Assembly (NCBI RefSeq): GCF_001687325.1
Contig: NZ_LZRD01000016.1
Coordinates: 62,001 to 126,000 of the forward strand
Origin: Streptomyces sp. PTY087I2
GTDB taxonomy: Bacteria > Actinomycetota > Actinomycetes > Streptomycetales > Streptomycetaceae
Length of the DNA stretch: 64,000 nt
Direction: 5' to 3'
The translations under genes and the position numbers were made by a program. Positions 1 to 8,700 of the stretch are shown here, one piece after another; within the stretch, counting starts at the first letter, position 1; each line of letters starts with the position of its first letter. The notes beneath the pieces are model-generated. The model saw only the letters and a list, made by a program, of their open reading frames with translations, was not told the origin of the DNA and ran no database searches.

Positions 1-1036
1 GTTCATCGGGCCCGGCGACGGTGATGGCCCGGGTGGGTTCGGGGCCTGCGGGCGGCGCAACGGGTGTGCGGTCCGCTTCGTCGGGGGTGACCACGCGGGT
101 CGGTTCCGGCCCTGTGGGCGGTGCGACGGGGGCGGATGCGGCTTCGTCGGGGGTGACGAGGCGGGTGGGCTCGGGCCCTTCGGGTGGTACGACGCGTGTC
201 GGCTCGGGCCCGTCGGCGGTGACGACGCGGGTCGGTTCGGGGCCGTCCGGCGAAACCATACGAGTCGGTTCGGGACCATCAGGCGAAACCGCACGGGTCG
301 GCTCAGGGCCGTCCGGCGGAACCATACGGGTCGGTTCGGGGCCATCAGGCGAAACCGCACGGGTCGGTTCGGGCCCCTCGGGCGGGACCACGCGCGTGGG
401 CTCGGGTCCCTCCGGCGGGACCACGCGCGTCGGTTCGGGCCCCTCCGGTGGCACCGCACGTGCCGGTTCGGGACCCTCACCTCCCGCCACCCGAAAAGGC
501 TCCGGCGTCTCCGTCTCCCCGGACGCGGATGCCGGTGCCGCCGCTCCCGGGCCCGCCTCCGCCGCGTACGTGCTCAGGCGGGTCCCGTCGCAGAAGACCC
601 ACCGCTCGTGCTCGGCGTCGTACAGCCACACCGACTCCCCGTCCACCACCATCCCCACCCGCAGCCCCCGCGTCCGCTGCCGGAAGCCCTCGCCGTCGCT
701 GCGGCCCTCGGCCAGGTCCTGGGCCGCCCGGCGGTACTGGCTCAGCGACTCCTCCGCCCTGGCCAGCAGCGGTCGCGGGTCCGCGGTGCGGGCTAGCGGC
801 GCCCCGGGGGCCGGCGGCGTCTGCGGTACGGAGACGAGGAGGCGGCCGTCGACCCAGGCCGACCAGCCGTTGGAACACGCGACGTACGCCCAGTCCCCGC
901 GCCGGTCCTGCACCTGGACAGGAAGCAGCGCGTCCAGCGGATCGGTGGGGCGGGCGACATCGGGCGACTCCCACGCGGGCAGCCCGTCCGGCGGGACGAC
1001 GTGCGTGGGGCGGAATTCCGGGGTCGGGGTCGCCAT
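1..1036 (-). CDS. SH3-like protein with PEPTR tandem repeats (partial, runs off left edge)
   Basis: Not recognised as a characterised family. The frame reads from ATG at 1036 to the left edge without a stop. About residues 1-180 contain an SH3-like stretch (residues roughly 40-70, with ACSNGWSAWVDGRLLV) and a second conserved segment ending FCDGTRLSTYA. After that the chain becomes tandem 11-residue units of the type GPEPTRVVPPE, 12 copies in all, 11 of them with the Thr. GAGGTGG sits 6-7 bases before the start, and the gene begins only 9 bp after the stop of the FHA-ABC transporter, so the two are co-transcribed. The coupling suggests that the Thr repeats could be kinase targets read by the FHA domains; that is inference. 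The long plus-strand frame opposite it (VGSGPSGG repeats) is its mirror image. Confidence 0.8.
   Translation of the reverse strand, partial: MATPTPEFRPTHVVPPDGLPAWESPDVARPTDPLDALLPVQVQDRRGDWAYVACSNGWSAWVDGRLLVSVPQTPPAPGAPLARTADPRPLLARAEESLSQYRRAAQDLAEGRSDGEGFRQRTRGLRVGMVVDGESVWLYDAEHERWVFCDGTRLSTYAAEAGPGAAAPASASGETETPEPFRVAGGEGPEPARAVPPEGPEPTRVVPPEGPEPTRVVPPEGPEPTRAVSPDGPEPTRMVPPDGPEPTRAVSPDGPEPTRMVSPDGPEPTRVVTADGPEPTRVVPPEGPEPTRLVTPDEAASAPVAPPTGPEPTRVVTPDEADRTPVAPPAGPEPTRAITVAGPDE
22..475 (-). repeat. Tandem 33-bp coding repeats (PEPTR units)
   Basis: Twelve in-frame copies of GPEP(T/A)R(V/A/M/L)(V/I) follow each other. The first nine are at exact 33-bp period and the last three at longer spacing, with DEA..APVAPP inserts. 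The repeats encode the C-terminal half of the partial gene at the left edge. The copies differ mainly at synonymous positions and at the residue after Arg, so they are diverged rather than freshly expanded. Confidence 0.85.
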
Positions 1037-1045
1037 GGAACCACC

Positions 1046-3409
1046 TCACTTCCGCATGACCGCGGGCTCGTGCCGCCTCAGCAGTTTCGCGACCACGTAT
1101 CCGAAGAGGAGCGAGAGAACGACCATCATGCCCATGTTGAGCAGCCAGACCCCCGCCGAGTGATCGAAGAGCGGATCGGAGGTCAGCTCGCCCGGCACGA
1201 TCCGCGCCAGATCGATCGTCCCGGCCATCGCGCCGAGCGCCCACCGCGACGGCACCAGCCAGGACAGCTGCTCCACACCCGGGACACCGTGCAGCTTGAG
1301 CAGCGCGCCGCAGAAGACGACCTGGACGATCGCGAGGAGGACGAGCAGCGGCATCGTGACCTCCTCCTTGCGGACCAGCGCGGAGACCAGCAGGCCGAGC
1401 ATCATCGCGGTGAAGGACAGCAGGGCCACGGCCAGCGTGATCTCCACGAGCGGCGGCATGAACACCCCTTCGCCGCCCGGCGCGCCGAGATCGACGCCCA
1501 CCAGACCCACCAGGGTCAGCACCACGGCCTGGAGGACGGTGATGGTTCCGAGCACCACGATCTTCGACATCAGATACGCGGATCTGGACAGGCCGACGGC
1601 TCTCTCGCGCTGGTAGATCACCCGTTCCTTGACCAGCTCCCGTACCGCGTTGGCCGCTCCGGTCAGCACTCCGCCCACGCACAGGATCAGCAGGGCGTTC
1701 ATCGCCGTCTCCTGGGTGAGCCGGCTGCCCGCCAGTGCGCGGGCCATCGCGCCCATGACGAACGGCAGCGCGATCATGATGATCAGGAACGTCCGGTCCG
1801 CGCTCAGCGCGGAGGCGTACCGGCGTACCAGAGTGTGCAGTTGCGCGCCCCAGTTACGGGTCTTGGGCGGTGGCGCGACCATCGCTCCGGGCGCGGCGGC
1901 CGGCAGATGCGGCTGGGCCGTGGCGTTGTCGATGTACTGCCAGCGGAAGGGCGAGCCGGCGTAGGTGGCCGCCCAGTCGCGGTCGCGGTCGTTCTCGAAC
2001 GCCTCGAACGCCTCCGGCCACTCCTCGAAACCGAAGAAGGCGAGGGCGTCCTCGGGCGGGCCGTAGTAGGCGATGCGTCCGCCGGGCGCGAGGACGAGCA
2101 GCCGGTCGCAGACCTCCAGGCTCAGCACGCTGTGCGTCACCACGATGACGGTGCGCCCGTCGTCGGCCAGTCCGCGCAGCATGTGCATGACCGACCGGTC
2201 CATGCCGGGGTCGAGCCCCGAGGTCGGCTCGTCCAGAAAGAGCAGCGAAGGCTTCGTCAGCAGTTCCAGGGCCACGCTCACCCGCTTGCGCTGGCCGCCC
2301 GAGAGCGAGTGGATCGGCTGGTCGGCGCGCTGTTCGAGGCCGAGTTCCTGGATCACCTCGGTGACCCGCGCCTGCCGCTCGGCCTTCGCGGTGTCCTGCG
2401 GGAAGCGGAGCTCGGCGGCGTAACCGAGGGCTTTGCGCACGGTCAGCTGCGCGTGCAGGATGTCGTCCTGCGGGACGAGGCCGATGCGCTGGCGCAGCTC
2501 GGCGAAGTCACGGTAGAGGTCACGGCCGTCGTAGAGCACCGTGCCCCGGTCGGCCGGGCGCTGGCCGGTGAGTGCGTTGAGCAGCGTGGACTTGCCCGCG
2601 CCGCTGGGGCCCACCACGCCGAGCAGGCACTTCTCGCCGACGGGGAAGGAGACCTTGTCCAGCAGGGTCTTGCCGTCCTTGCCCGCGCGGCCGACCGTCA
2701 CCTCCAGGTCCTGGACGTCCAGCGACACCTCACCGGTGTCCACGAACTCCTGGAGCGAGTCGCCGACCAGGCAGAACGCCGAGTGGCCGATACCGACGAT
2801 GTCTCCGGGACCGACGGGGCCCCGGGCGACCGGCTGACCGTTGAGGAAGGTTCCGTTGTGGCTGCCGAGGTCGACGATCTCGTACGTGCCGTCGGCCAGC
2901 GCCCGCAGCTCGGCGTGGTGGCGCGAGACGACCAGATCGTCGATGACGAGGTCGTTCCCGGCGTCGCGGCCGATCCGTACGGTCTTCGCGGGCAGCGGCC
3001 GTACCGTCGTCGGCTGCCGGAACGTGCCGGTCGCCCCGGGCATCGAGACGGAGGAGGGACGGTCAGCCGCGGCGGAGGGCGCGGGAGGTTCCCGGCCCAG
3101 CAGGAGGGCGCGTGGTCCGTCGCTCGGATTGCCGAAGCGGATCTCGCTGCCCGCGCCGACGTCCGAGGCGTGGATGCGCCGGCCGGCGGTGTACGTGCCG
3201 TTCGTGCTGTCCTCGTCCTCGATCGTCCAGTGGCCGTCCTCGGGATGCAGGATCGCGTGGTGCCAGGAGACCCGGTCGTCGTCGATGACGATGTCGCTCC
3301 CGGGATCGCGCCCGACATGGTAGTCCCGGCTCGGACTCATCACCGTGGAGCCCAGATCGGTCTCCAGAACGAGTTCGGGCGCAGTCGGCGTCGCGGGCCG
3401 CTCTCCCAT
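1046..3409 (-). CDS. FHA-FHA-ABC exporter (Rv1747-type, ABCG fold)
   Basis: A 787-residue ABC half-transporter. Two forkhead-associated domains lie at about residues 12-105 (VGRDPGSD, SWHHA, DSTNGTY) and 145-215 (IGRDAGND, SRHHAEL, SHNGTFLNG). They are followed by an ATPase (Walker A GPSGAGKST, signature LSGGQRKR, Walker B LLFLDEPTSGLDPG) and a C-terminal ABC2-type membrane domain of about six helices (residues 520-780). The order is that of mycobacterial Rv1747, which is regulated by Ser/Thr kinase phosphorylation and linked to export of cell-envelope lipids; the substrate here is unknown. It is transcribed into the PEPTR-repeat gene. The start is ATG 3409, with MGERPATP leading directly into the first FHA domain. 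Confidence 0.93.
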   Translation of the reverse strand: MGERPATPTAPELVLETDLGSTVMSPSRDYHVGRDPGSDIVIDDDRVSWHHAILHPEDGHWTIEDEDSTNGTYTAGRRIHASDVGAGSEIRFGNPSDGPRALLLGREPPAPSAAADRPSSVSMPGATGTFRQPTTVRPLPAKTVRIGRDAGNDLVIDDLVVSRHHAELRALADGTYEIVDLGSHNGTFLNGQPVARGPVGPGDIVGIGHSAFCLVGDSLQEFVDTGEVSLDVQDLEVTVGRAGKDGKTLLDKVSFPVGEKCLLGVVGPSGAGKSTLLNALTGQRPADRGTVLYDGRDLYRDFAELRQRIGLVPQDDILHAQLTVRKALGYAAELRFPQDTAKAERQARVTEVIQELGLEQRADQPIHSLSGGQRKRVSVALELLTKPSLLFLDEPTSGLDPGMDRSVMHMLRGLADDGRTVIVVTHSVLSLEVCDRLLVLAPGGRIAYYGPPEDALAFFGFEEWPEAFEAFENDRDRDWAATYAGSPFRWQYIDNATAQPHLPAAAPGAMVAPPPKTRNWGAQLHTLVRRYASALSADRTFLIIMIALPFVMGAMARALAGSRLTQETAMNALLILCVGGVLTGAANAVRELVKERVIYQRERAVGLSRSAYLMSKIVVLGTITVLQAVVLTLVGLVGVDLGAPGGEGVFMPPLVEITLAVALLSFTAMMLGLLVSALVRKEEVTMPLLVLLAIVQVVFCGALLKLHGVPGVEQLSWLVPSRWALGAMAGTIDLARIVPGELTSDPLFDHSAGVWLLNMGMMVVLSLLFGYVVAKLLRRHEPAVMRK

Positions 3410-3552
3410 GCCTGAATTCTATCGATACGTACCGATCGCCGCCCGCCGTCGAGGTTTTCGCCGCCCCGGACTGCTTTGAATTCAGCGCGGCAGGGCTTCT
3501 GTGTGGCTCGTACGCCGCTTCGGCCTCCGTGTGGCACGTACGCGCTTCGGCC
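3410..3552. repeat. Intergenic region with a 27-bp imperfect direct repeat
   Basis: Two near-identical copies lie at 3501-3527 and 3529-3554. Both begin GTGTGGC(T/A)CGTACG and end GCTTCGGCCTC. The second overlaps the stop of the anti-sigma-like gene, so the first looks like a duplication of that gene's 3' end. AT-rich sequence near 3412-3436 (CGATACGTACCGATCG) probably carries the promoter for the FHA-ABC gene. Confidence 0.5.
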
Positions 3553-3969
3553 TCAGCGCGGCACGGTGGCCAGGATGACCTTCCCGCCGCCCACCGTCTC
3601 GCGGACCCGTACCTCCTGGGCCAGCCGCTGGACCATCGGCCAGCCGAATCCCCCGGTCCGGCCGGTCAGGTCGGGCGTCCGGTCCTGCGGGTGCGCCGGG
3701 CTCGGGTCGGTGACCCGGACATGGACGCCCCTGCGGTCCGCGGTCAGCCACAGCGCGGTGACGGCCCCCGCGTGCCGGACCGCGTTGGTGACCAGCTCCG
3801 AGACGAGGAGCAGGAGGTTCTGGACCGTGTGCGAGGTCGGCGCGGGATGCAGCCGGGTGACGAAGGCGCTGACGGCGTCCCGTGCGTCGGCGGCCTTCTC
3901 CGGCCGGCAGACGAAATCGGTACGGGTCTCGCCGTCCGGTGAAAACGTCATCAGAATGCGGTCGTTCAT
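3553..3969 (-). CDS. RsbW-like ATP-binding regulatory protein (GHKL, anti-sigma type)
   Basis: A 138-residue single-domain GHKL ATPase of the RsbW/SpoIIAB type. The N box is LVSELVTNAVRHAG, with D in VRVTDPSP and the G box in GGFGWPMVQRLA. Streptomyces carries dozens of such single-domain proteins; some are anti-sigma kinases acting on STAS antagonists, but no sigma factor or STAS gene lies beside this one, so its partner is unknown. ATG 3969 is chosen because GGGGTG lies just upstream; an alternative GTG at 3978 would add three residues. A tandem 21-22 bp repeat precedes it. Confidence 0.85.
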   Translation of the reverse strand: MNDRILMTFSPDGETRTDFVCRPEKAADARDAVSAFVTRLHPAPTSHTVQNLLLLVSELVTNAVRHAGAVTALWLTADRRGVHVRVTDPSPAHPQDRTPDLTGRTGGFGWPMVQRLAQEVRVRETVGGGKVILATVPR

Positions 3970-4030
3970 AGCGTTCACCCCGTCGCGTGAGCTTTCTGGC
4001 TGGAGTTCGGGTACCCCCGGAACGGCATTT

Positions 4031-4074
4031 CATGAAACCGGCGGCGGAAGGTCATGGAAACCAGCGGCGGAAGG
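4031..4074. repeat. 21/22-bp tandem repeat between regulator genes
   Basis: Two adjacent copies (4031-4051 and 4053-4074) share CATG(G)AAACC(G/A)GCGGCGGAAGG. They lie in the non-coding stretch between the anti-sigma-like gene and the helix-turn-helix gene. They may be part of its 3' leader or a regulatory element; no function is assigned. Confidence 0.55.
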
Positions 4075-4108
4075 CACGCGCAGCCCCGCTTGCACCACCC
4101 CGACCGGC

Positions 4109-4726
4109 TCAGTCCTCGCTTCCGAGCCGGTCCCGCTGGATCCGGCGCGCGAGGGCCCGGCGCACCGCGGCGGACCCGGTGCCGGCCGCCCCGGTGGCCG
4201 CCGTCTTCGCCGGTACGTCGAGCCCGCGGCCGATCGCGTCGTACGCGCTCCGGTGGCTGCCGGGCAGTTCCGCCCGACGCTCCCTCAGATCCTTCTCGAC
4301 GAGGCGGCGCAGCGCGTCCACGTTCTGCGGCGTGAACCGCTTGCGGCCCCGGCCGAGCGCGTCGGTGAAGCGCGTGCAGTGCGCGCTGTCGTCCAGGGTC
4401 GCGGAGATCTCCTCCGCCAGGCCCCAGAGCCGCCCTTCCAGCCAGGGGGTGTCGTGCTGCTCCAGGGCGATGTCGGGTGGGGGAGTCGGCCCGCCCGGCC
4501 GGGCCTTCGCGACCTGCTTGGACACCGCGGGCTGGCTCATGCCGGTGAGCCGGGCGATCCGCTCCTGGGTCCAGCCGAGACCGGCGAACAAGGTGATCAT
4601 CTCGCTGCGCAGCCGGCGCATCTCCTCGCCCGCGAGGATGACCTCGTTCATGTCGGAGAACAGTTCCCGGGCCTGTTCCTCCGTCAGGAAACCGGAGGGG
4701 TGAAGCGCGTCTTCCTCGTCTGTCAT
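4109..4726 (-). CDS. Helix-turn-helix DNA-binding regulator
   Basis: A 205-residue protein with a central helix-turn-helix at about residues 48-72 (LGWTQERIARLTGMSQPAVSKQVAKA), resembling sigma-70 region 4 or a MarR/transposase-type HTH. A charged C-terminal half follows, of no recognised family. ATG 4726 (MTDEEDAL) is preferred to the frame-opening codon six residues upstream. It is divergent from the alpha/beta hydrolase, and its start codon is embedded in an ATACC-ACG-GTTAT dyad, which suggests autoregulation and control of the neighbour. Confidence 0.75.
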   Translation of the reverse strand: MTDEEDALHPSGFLTEEQARELFSDMNEVILAGEEMRRLRSEMITLFAGLGWTQERIARLTGMSQPAVSKQVAKARPGGPTPPPDIALEQHDTPWLEGRLWGLAEEISATLDDSAHCTRFTDALGRGRKRFTPQNVDALRRLVEKDLRERRAELPGSHRSAYDAIGRGLDVPAKTAATGAAGTGSAAVRRALARRIQRDRLGSED

Positions 4727-4784
4727 ACCACGGTTATACCGCACCGCGGCAAGGTCTTATAACCTAGTTGTATAACGTGGTTAT
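4725..4784. promoter_or_regulatory. Divergent operator/promoter region with repeated GTTAT dyads
   Basis: Three AT-rich dyads stand out in GC-rich DNA. ATACC-ACG-GTTAT is at 4725-4737 and overlaps the regulator's start codon. TTATAAC-CTAG-TTGTATAA is at 4757-4775. ATAAC-GTG-GTTAT, a perfect 5-3-5 palindrome, is at 4772-4784. The first and third are the same motif. The layout suits an autoregulator that also controls the divergent hydrolase. Confidence 0.6.
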
Positions 4785-4803
4785 GGGGCTTAGGGTGGCC
4801 GCC

Positions 4804-5631
4804 ATGCCCACCTTTCGCGCCCCTGACGGAACCCTGCTCGCCCATCGCGCCATCGGCGCCGGAGGGCCCATGATCTGCCTGCCCGGAGGGCCCACGGGTG
4901 CCGACTATCTCGGCGACCTGGGCGGGCTGGCCGCGTACCGCCGGCTGATCCTCCTCGATCCGCGCGGCACCGGACGCTCCGCACGCCCCGAGCGGGCCGG
5001 CTCCTACCGCTGCGACCGCCAGGTGGGCGACGTCGAGGCGTTGCGCGTCCACCTCGGGCTCGATCGGATCGACCTCCTGGCCCACTCGGGCGGCGCGAAC
5101 CTCGCGATGCAGTACGCCGCTTGCCATCCGTGGCGCGTCGGCAGGCTCGTCCTGATCGGCCCGGGCGTCCGGGCGGTAGGCGTGCCGATCGACGGCGACA
5201 TGCGCCGCGCGCTCGCGCTGCGCCGCGAGGGGGAGCCGTGGTTCCCGGCCGCCTTCGCGGAGCTGGAGGCGATCATCGACGGGGGAGACGGCGACTGGGA
5301 GGCCGTCGCCCCTTTCCTCTGGGGCCGCTGGGACGCGGAGGCCCGGCGGCATCACGCGGCCGCGCGCCCGGACAACGCCGAAGCCGTCGCGGGATTCGCG
5401 GCCGACGGGGCCTTCGATCCTGCGGCCACGCGGACGGGGCTCGCCGGCTTCGAAGGGTCCGCCCTGCTGCTCGCCGGAGAGTTCGACCTGAACAGTCCGC
5501 CGCGTGCGGTGGCCGCGTGTGCGGAGCTGTTCCGCCGTGGAACCTTCGTCGAGCAGCCCGGGGCGGGGCACTGTCCGTGGATCGACGACCCCGGCCGCTT
5601 CGTGGCGGCGGTCGCATCGTTCCTGGTGTGA
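4804..5631 (+). CDS. Alpha/beta hydrolase
   Basis: A 275-residue cytoplasmic alpha/beta hydrolase with no signal peptide. The oxyanion/HG region is MICLPGGPTGAD, the nucleophile elbow is LLAHSGGANL with Ser95 (Ala in place of the usual first Gly), and the C-terminal His is His256 (GAGHCPW). The closest general resemblance is to proline iminopeptidase-like or epoxide-hydrolase-like enzymes; the substrate is unknown. ATG 4804 (MPTFRAPDG) is chosen over an upstream TTG at 4768 and ATG at 4783, which fall inside the operator. It is probably controlled by the divergent HTH protein. Confidence 0.85.
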   Translation: MPTFRAPDGTLLAHRAIGAGGPMICLPGGPTGADYLGDLGGLAAYRRLILLDPRGTGRSARPERAGSYRCDRQVGDVEALRVHLGLDRIDLLAHSGGANLAMQYAACHPWRVGRLVLIGPGVRAVGVPIDGDMRRALALRREGEPWFPAAFAELEAIIDGGDGDWEAVAPFLWGRWDAEARRHHAAARPDNAEAVAGFAADGAFDPAATRTGLAGFEGSALLLAGEFDLNSPPRAVAACAELFRRGTFVEQPGAGHCPWIDDPGRFVAAVASFLV

Positions 5632-5766
5632 GGCCCGTCGTTTCTATCGTTGAAAATTCCGCGTGCACGACCGTTGTGCAGTGTTTGGTGTTGTGGCTCA
5701 ATGTTCGACTATGTGCAGTGCCTCGCAGGTTGGAGGCACCCCCGGCTCTTCGACGAGGACGACGCC

Positions 5767-8700
5767 TTGAGACGACAACACCCGCGCCCCCGTGCCCTGT
5801 TCAGGGCCCTGACCTGCGCTGCGGCGCTGCTCATACCGGTCGGTGCCACCCTGGTCCCGACGGCGGCCGCCGCACCCGCCGTACCGGCCGAAGCCACCGC
5901 GAAGGCCTTCACGGCCGACGACCCGGTCACCGATGTCCACGGGCTGAAGGGCGAGTACTTCAGCATGTCCGCCCCGGGCGCCCGTGACTTCGCCGAGCTC
6001 GGCGCCACGACCCTCGACCCGGACGTCAACTTCCCCGGACTCACCGGTACGTTCGAGTCGGCGACCGGGAAGACCGAGCACACGACGGCCCGGTGGACCG
6101 GACAGATCGAAGCCCCCGAGACCGGCGAGTACACCTTCTCCGCCATCGGCGACAACGGGTTCCGGCTCTTCCTCGACGGCAACGTTGTCATCGATCACTG
6201 GGAGCCGGACTGGGACAAGGAGCAGCACAGCGAGCCGATCGCCCTGAAGGTGGGGGAGAAGCACGACTTCAAGCTGGAGATGTTCCAGGACACCGGCGGC
6301 GCCAGCATGTTCCTGCGCTGGCGGAGCGACACGATCGAGAAGCAGATCGTCCCCGAGTCCGCGTTCACCCCGCCCGCCGACTTCGAGGTCTACCCGGTCG
6401 CCCTGAGCGTCGCGCAGAACGGCAAGCGCCTCCAGGCCACCTTCAGGGACCGGGTCGCGGACTACCGGAAGGTGAAGGAACACCTCAAGATCGAGGTCGA
6501 CACCTCCCCGATGCCGGTGAAGTCGGTGAACCGGGCCTCGGGCAACCCGAACGCGCTGATCGTCGAACTCGCCGCGCCCGTACAGAAGGACCAGCGCGTC
6601 AAGGTCGCCTACGACGGCAAGGGCGGCCTGAAGTCCGGGTCCGAGACCGTCCCGGAGATCGGCCGCACCGCCAAGAACCTCTCCACACACCGCCTCACCA
6701 CCACCTGGGGCGACAAGCTGGACAAGAACCACCCGCTGCCCGAGTACCCCCGGCCGCAGCAGATCCGCGACCAGTGGAAGAACCTCAACGGCCCCTGGGA
6801 GTTCGCCGGGGCCACCGAGGGCGAGCAGCCGGTCTTCGGCAAGAAGCTCGACGAGAAGATCATCGTGCCGTTCCCGGTCGAGTCCCAGCTCTCCGGCCTG
6901 GAGCGCGACGAGGACCACATGTTCTACCGCAAGCTCGTCACCGTGCCGAAGAACTGGTCCATCGCCAAGGGAGGCAAGGACAAGAACGGCAAGGACAAGC
7001 GGCTGAAGCTCAACTTCGACGCCGTCGACTATCGGTCCACCGTCTGGGTCAACGGCACCAAGGTCGCCGAACACACCGGCGGCTACACCGGGTTCAGCGC
7101 CGACATCACCGACGCGCTGAAGGGCAGCGGCCCCCAGGAGATCGTCGTCGCGGTCACCGACACGACCGGCCCGAACCAGCCCAAGGGCAAGCAGTCCACC
7201 AACCCCGGCGGGATCGTCTACACCCCGACCTCCGGCATCTGGCAGACCGTGTGGATGGAGCCGGTCGCCCCCGCCGCCATCGACTCCCTGACCACCACCC
7301 CGGACATCGACACCGACCGCCTCGCCATCACCGTCAACTCCGCGAAGGCGTCCGCCGACGCCCGGATCACCGCCGTCGCCCGCGACCGCAAGGGCAAGGT
7401 CGTCGGCACGGTCAGCGGCCCCGCCAACCGCGAGCTCGGCCTCCAGCTCAAGAACCCGCACCTCTGGTCGCCCGACGACCCCTACCTGTACGACCTCGAC
7501 GTCTCCCTCACCGACGGCCGCTCCAAGGACAGCGTCGAAAGCTACTTCGGCATGCGGCAGTTGAAGGTCGACAAGGTCGGCGGCTACCAGAAGCTCGTCC
7601 TCAACGGGAAGCCGTTCTTCTCCCTCGCCATGCTCGACCAGGGCTTCTGGCCCGACGGGCTGTACACCCAGCCCAGCGACGCGGCCCTCACCTTCGACCT
7701 GAAGGCCCAGAAGGACCTCGGCTTCAACGCCGTACGCAAGCACATCAAGGTCGAGTCGCCGCGCTGGTACTACCACGCCGACCGGCTCGGACTGCTGGTG
7801 TGGCAGGACTTCGTCAACGCCGACATCGACAACGACGCCGGCAAGAACGCCTTCCTCACCCAGGGCAAGGAGTTGATGAAGCAGTTCCACAACTCCCCCT
7901 CGATCAGCGGCTGGATCGTCTTCAACGAGGGCTGGGGCGAGTGGGACCGCACGGAGACCGGCAAGATCGCCGAGGATGTCAAGGCGCTGGACCCGTCCCG
8001 CGTGGTCAACGCGCACAGCGGCGTCAACTGCTGTGCCTCCAAGGGTGATTCCGGCAAGGGCGAGATCATCGACCACCACGACTACGTGAACAACGACCCG
8101 GCCTTCCCGGACGACAAGCGCGCCGCGATGGACGGCGAGCACGGCGGCTTCACGCTGCGGACGCCCGGTCACATGTGGCCCGGGGCCCCGGCCAACATCT
8201 ACTCCGGCGTCGCGGACAAGGCCGCTCTCACCGCCAAGTACGTCGACAACACCCGTACGTACTACCTCGCGGCCGCCGGAGCCGAACTGTCCGGCTCCGT
8301 CTACACCCAGGTCAGCGATCTGGAGAACGAGCTCAACGGGCTCTGGACGTACGACCGTCGGGAGATCAAGGTCGACCCGAAGAAGGTCCGGGAGATCAAC
8401 CGCCAGGTCATCGCGGCCGGAGCCGACGCCGGTGAGCGCGACGCGCTGAAGGGCGGCGGTTCCTGGTCGCTCGACGAGAACAAGGGCACGACCGCCCGCG
8501 ACAGCGGCCCCAACAAGGCCCATCTCACCCTGGAGGGCGGCTCGTCCTGGGCCCCGGGCGTCACGGGCTCGGCGCTGAAGTTCGACGGCGAGGGGAGTTA
8601 CGCGCAGAGCGCCGGCCCGGTCGTGGACACCACCAAGGACTACACCGTCTCCGCGTGGGCCTCGCTCGACGCCGTACCCGGCAACTACGCCACCGTCGTC

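Noticed and set aside
160..475. Possible CRISPR-like or non-coding tandem array
   Set aside because: The units are contiguous 33-bp in-frame coding repeats without spacers.
21..1163. Plus-strand open frame rich in VGSGPSGG repeats
   Set aside because: It is the antisense image of the PEPTR-repeat gene, which has a good ribosome-binding site, sits downstream of an operon partner and shows proper codon bias.
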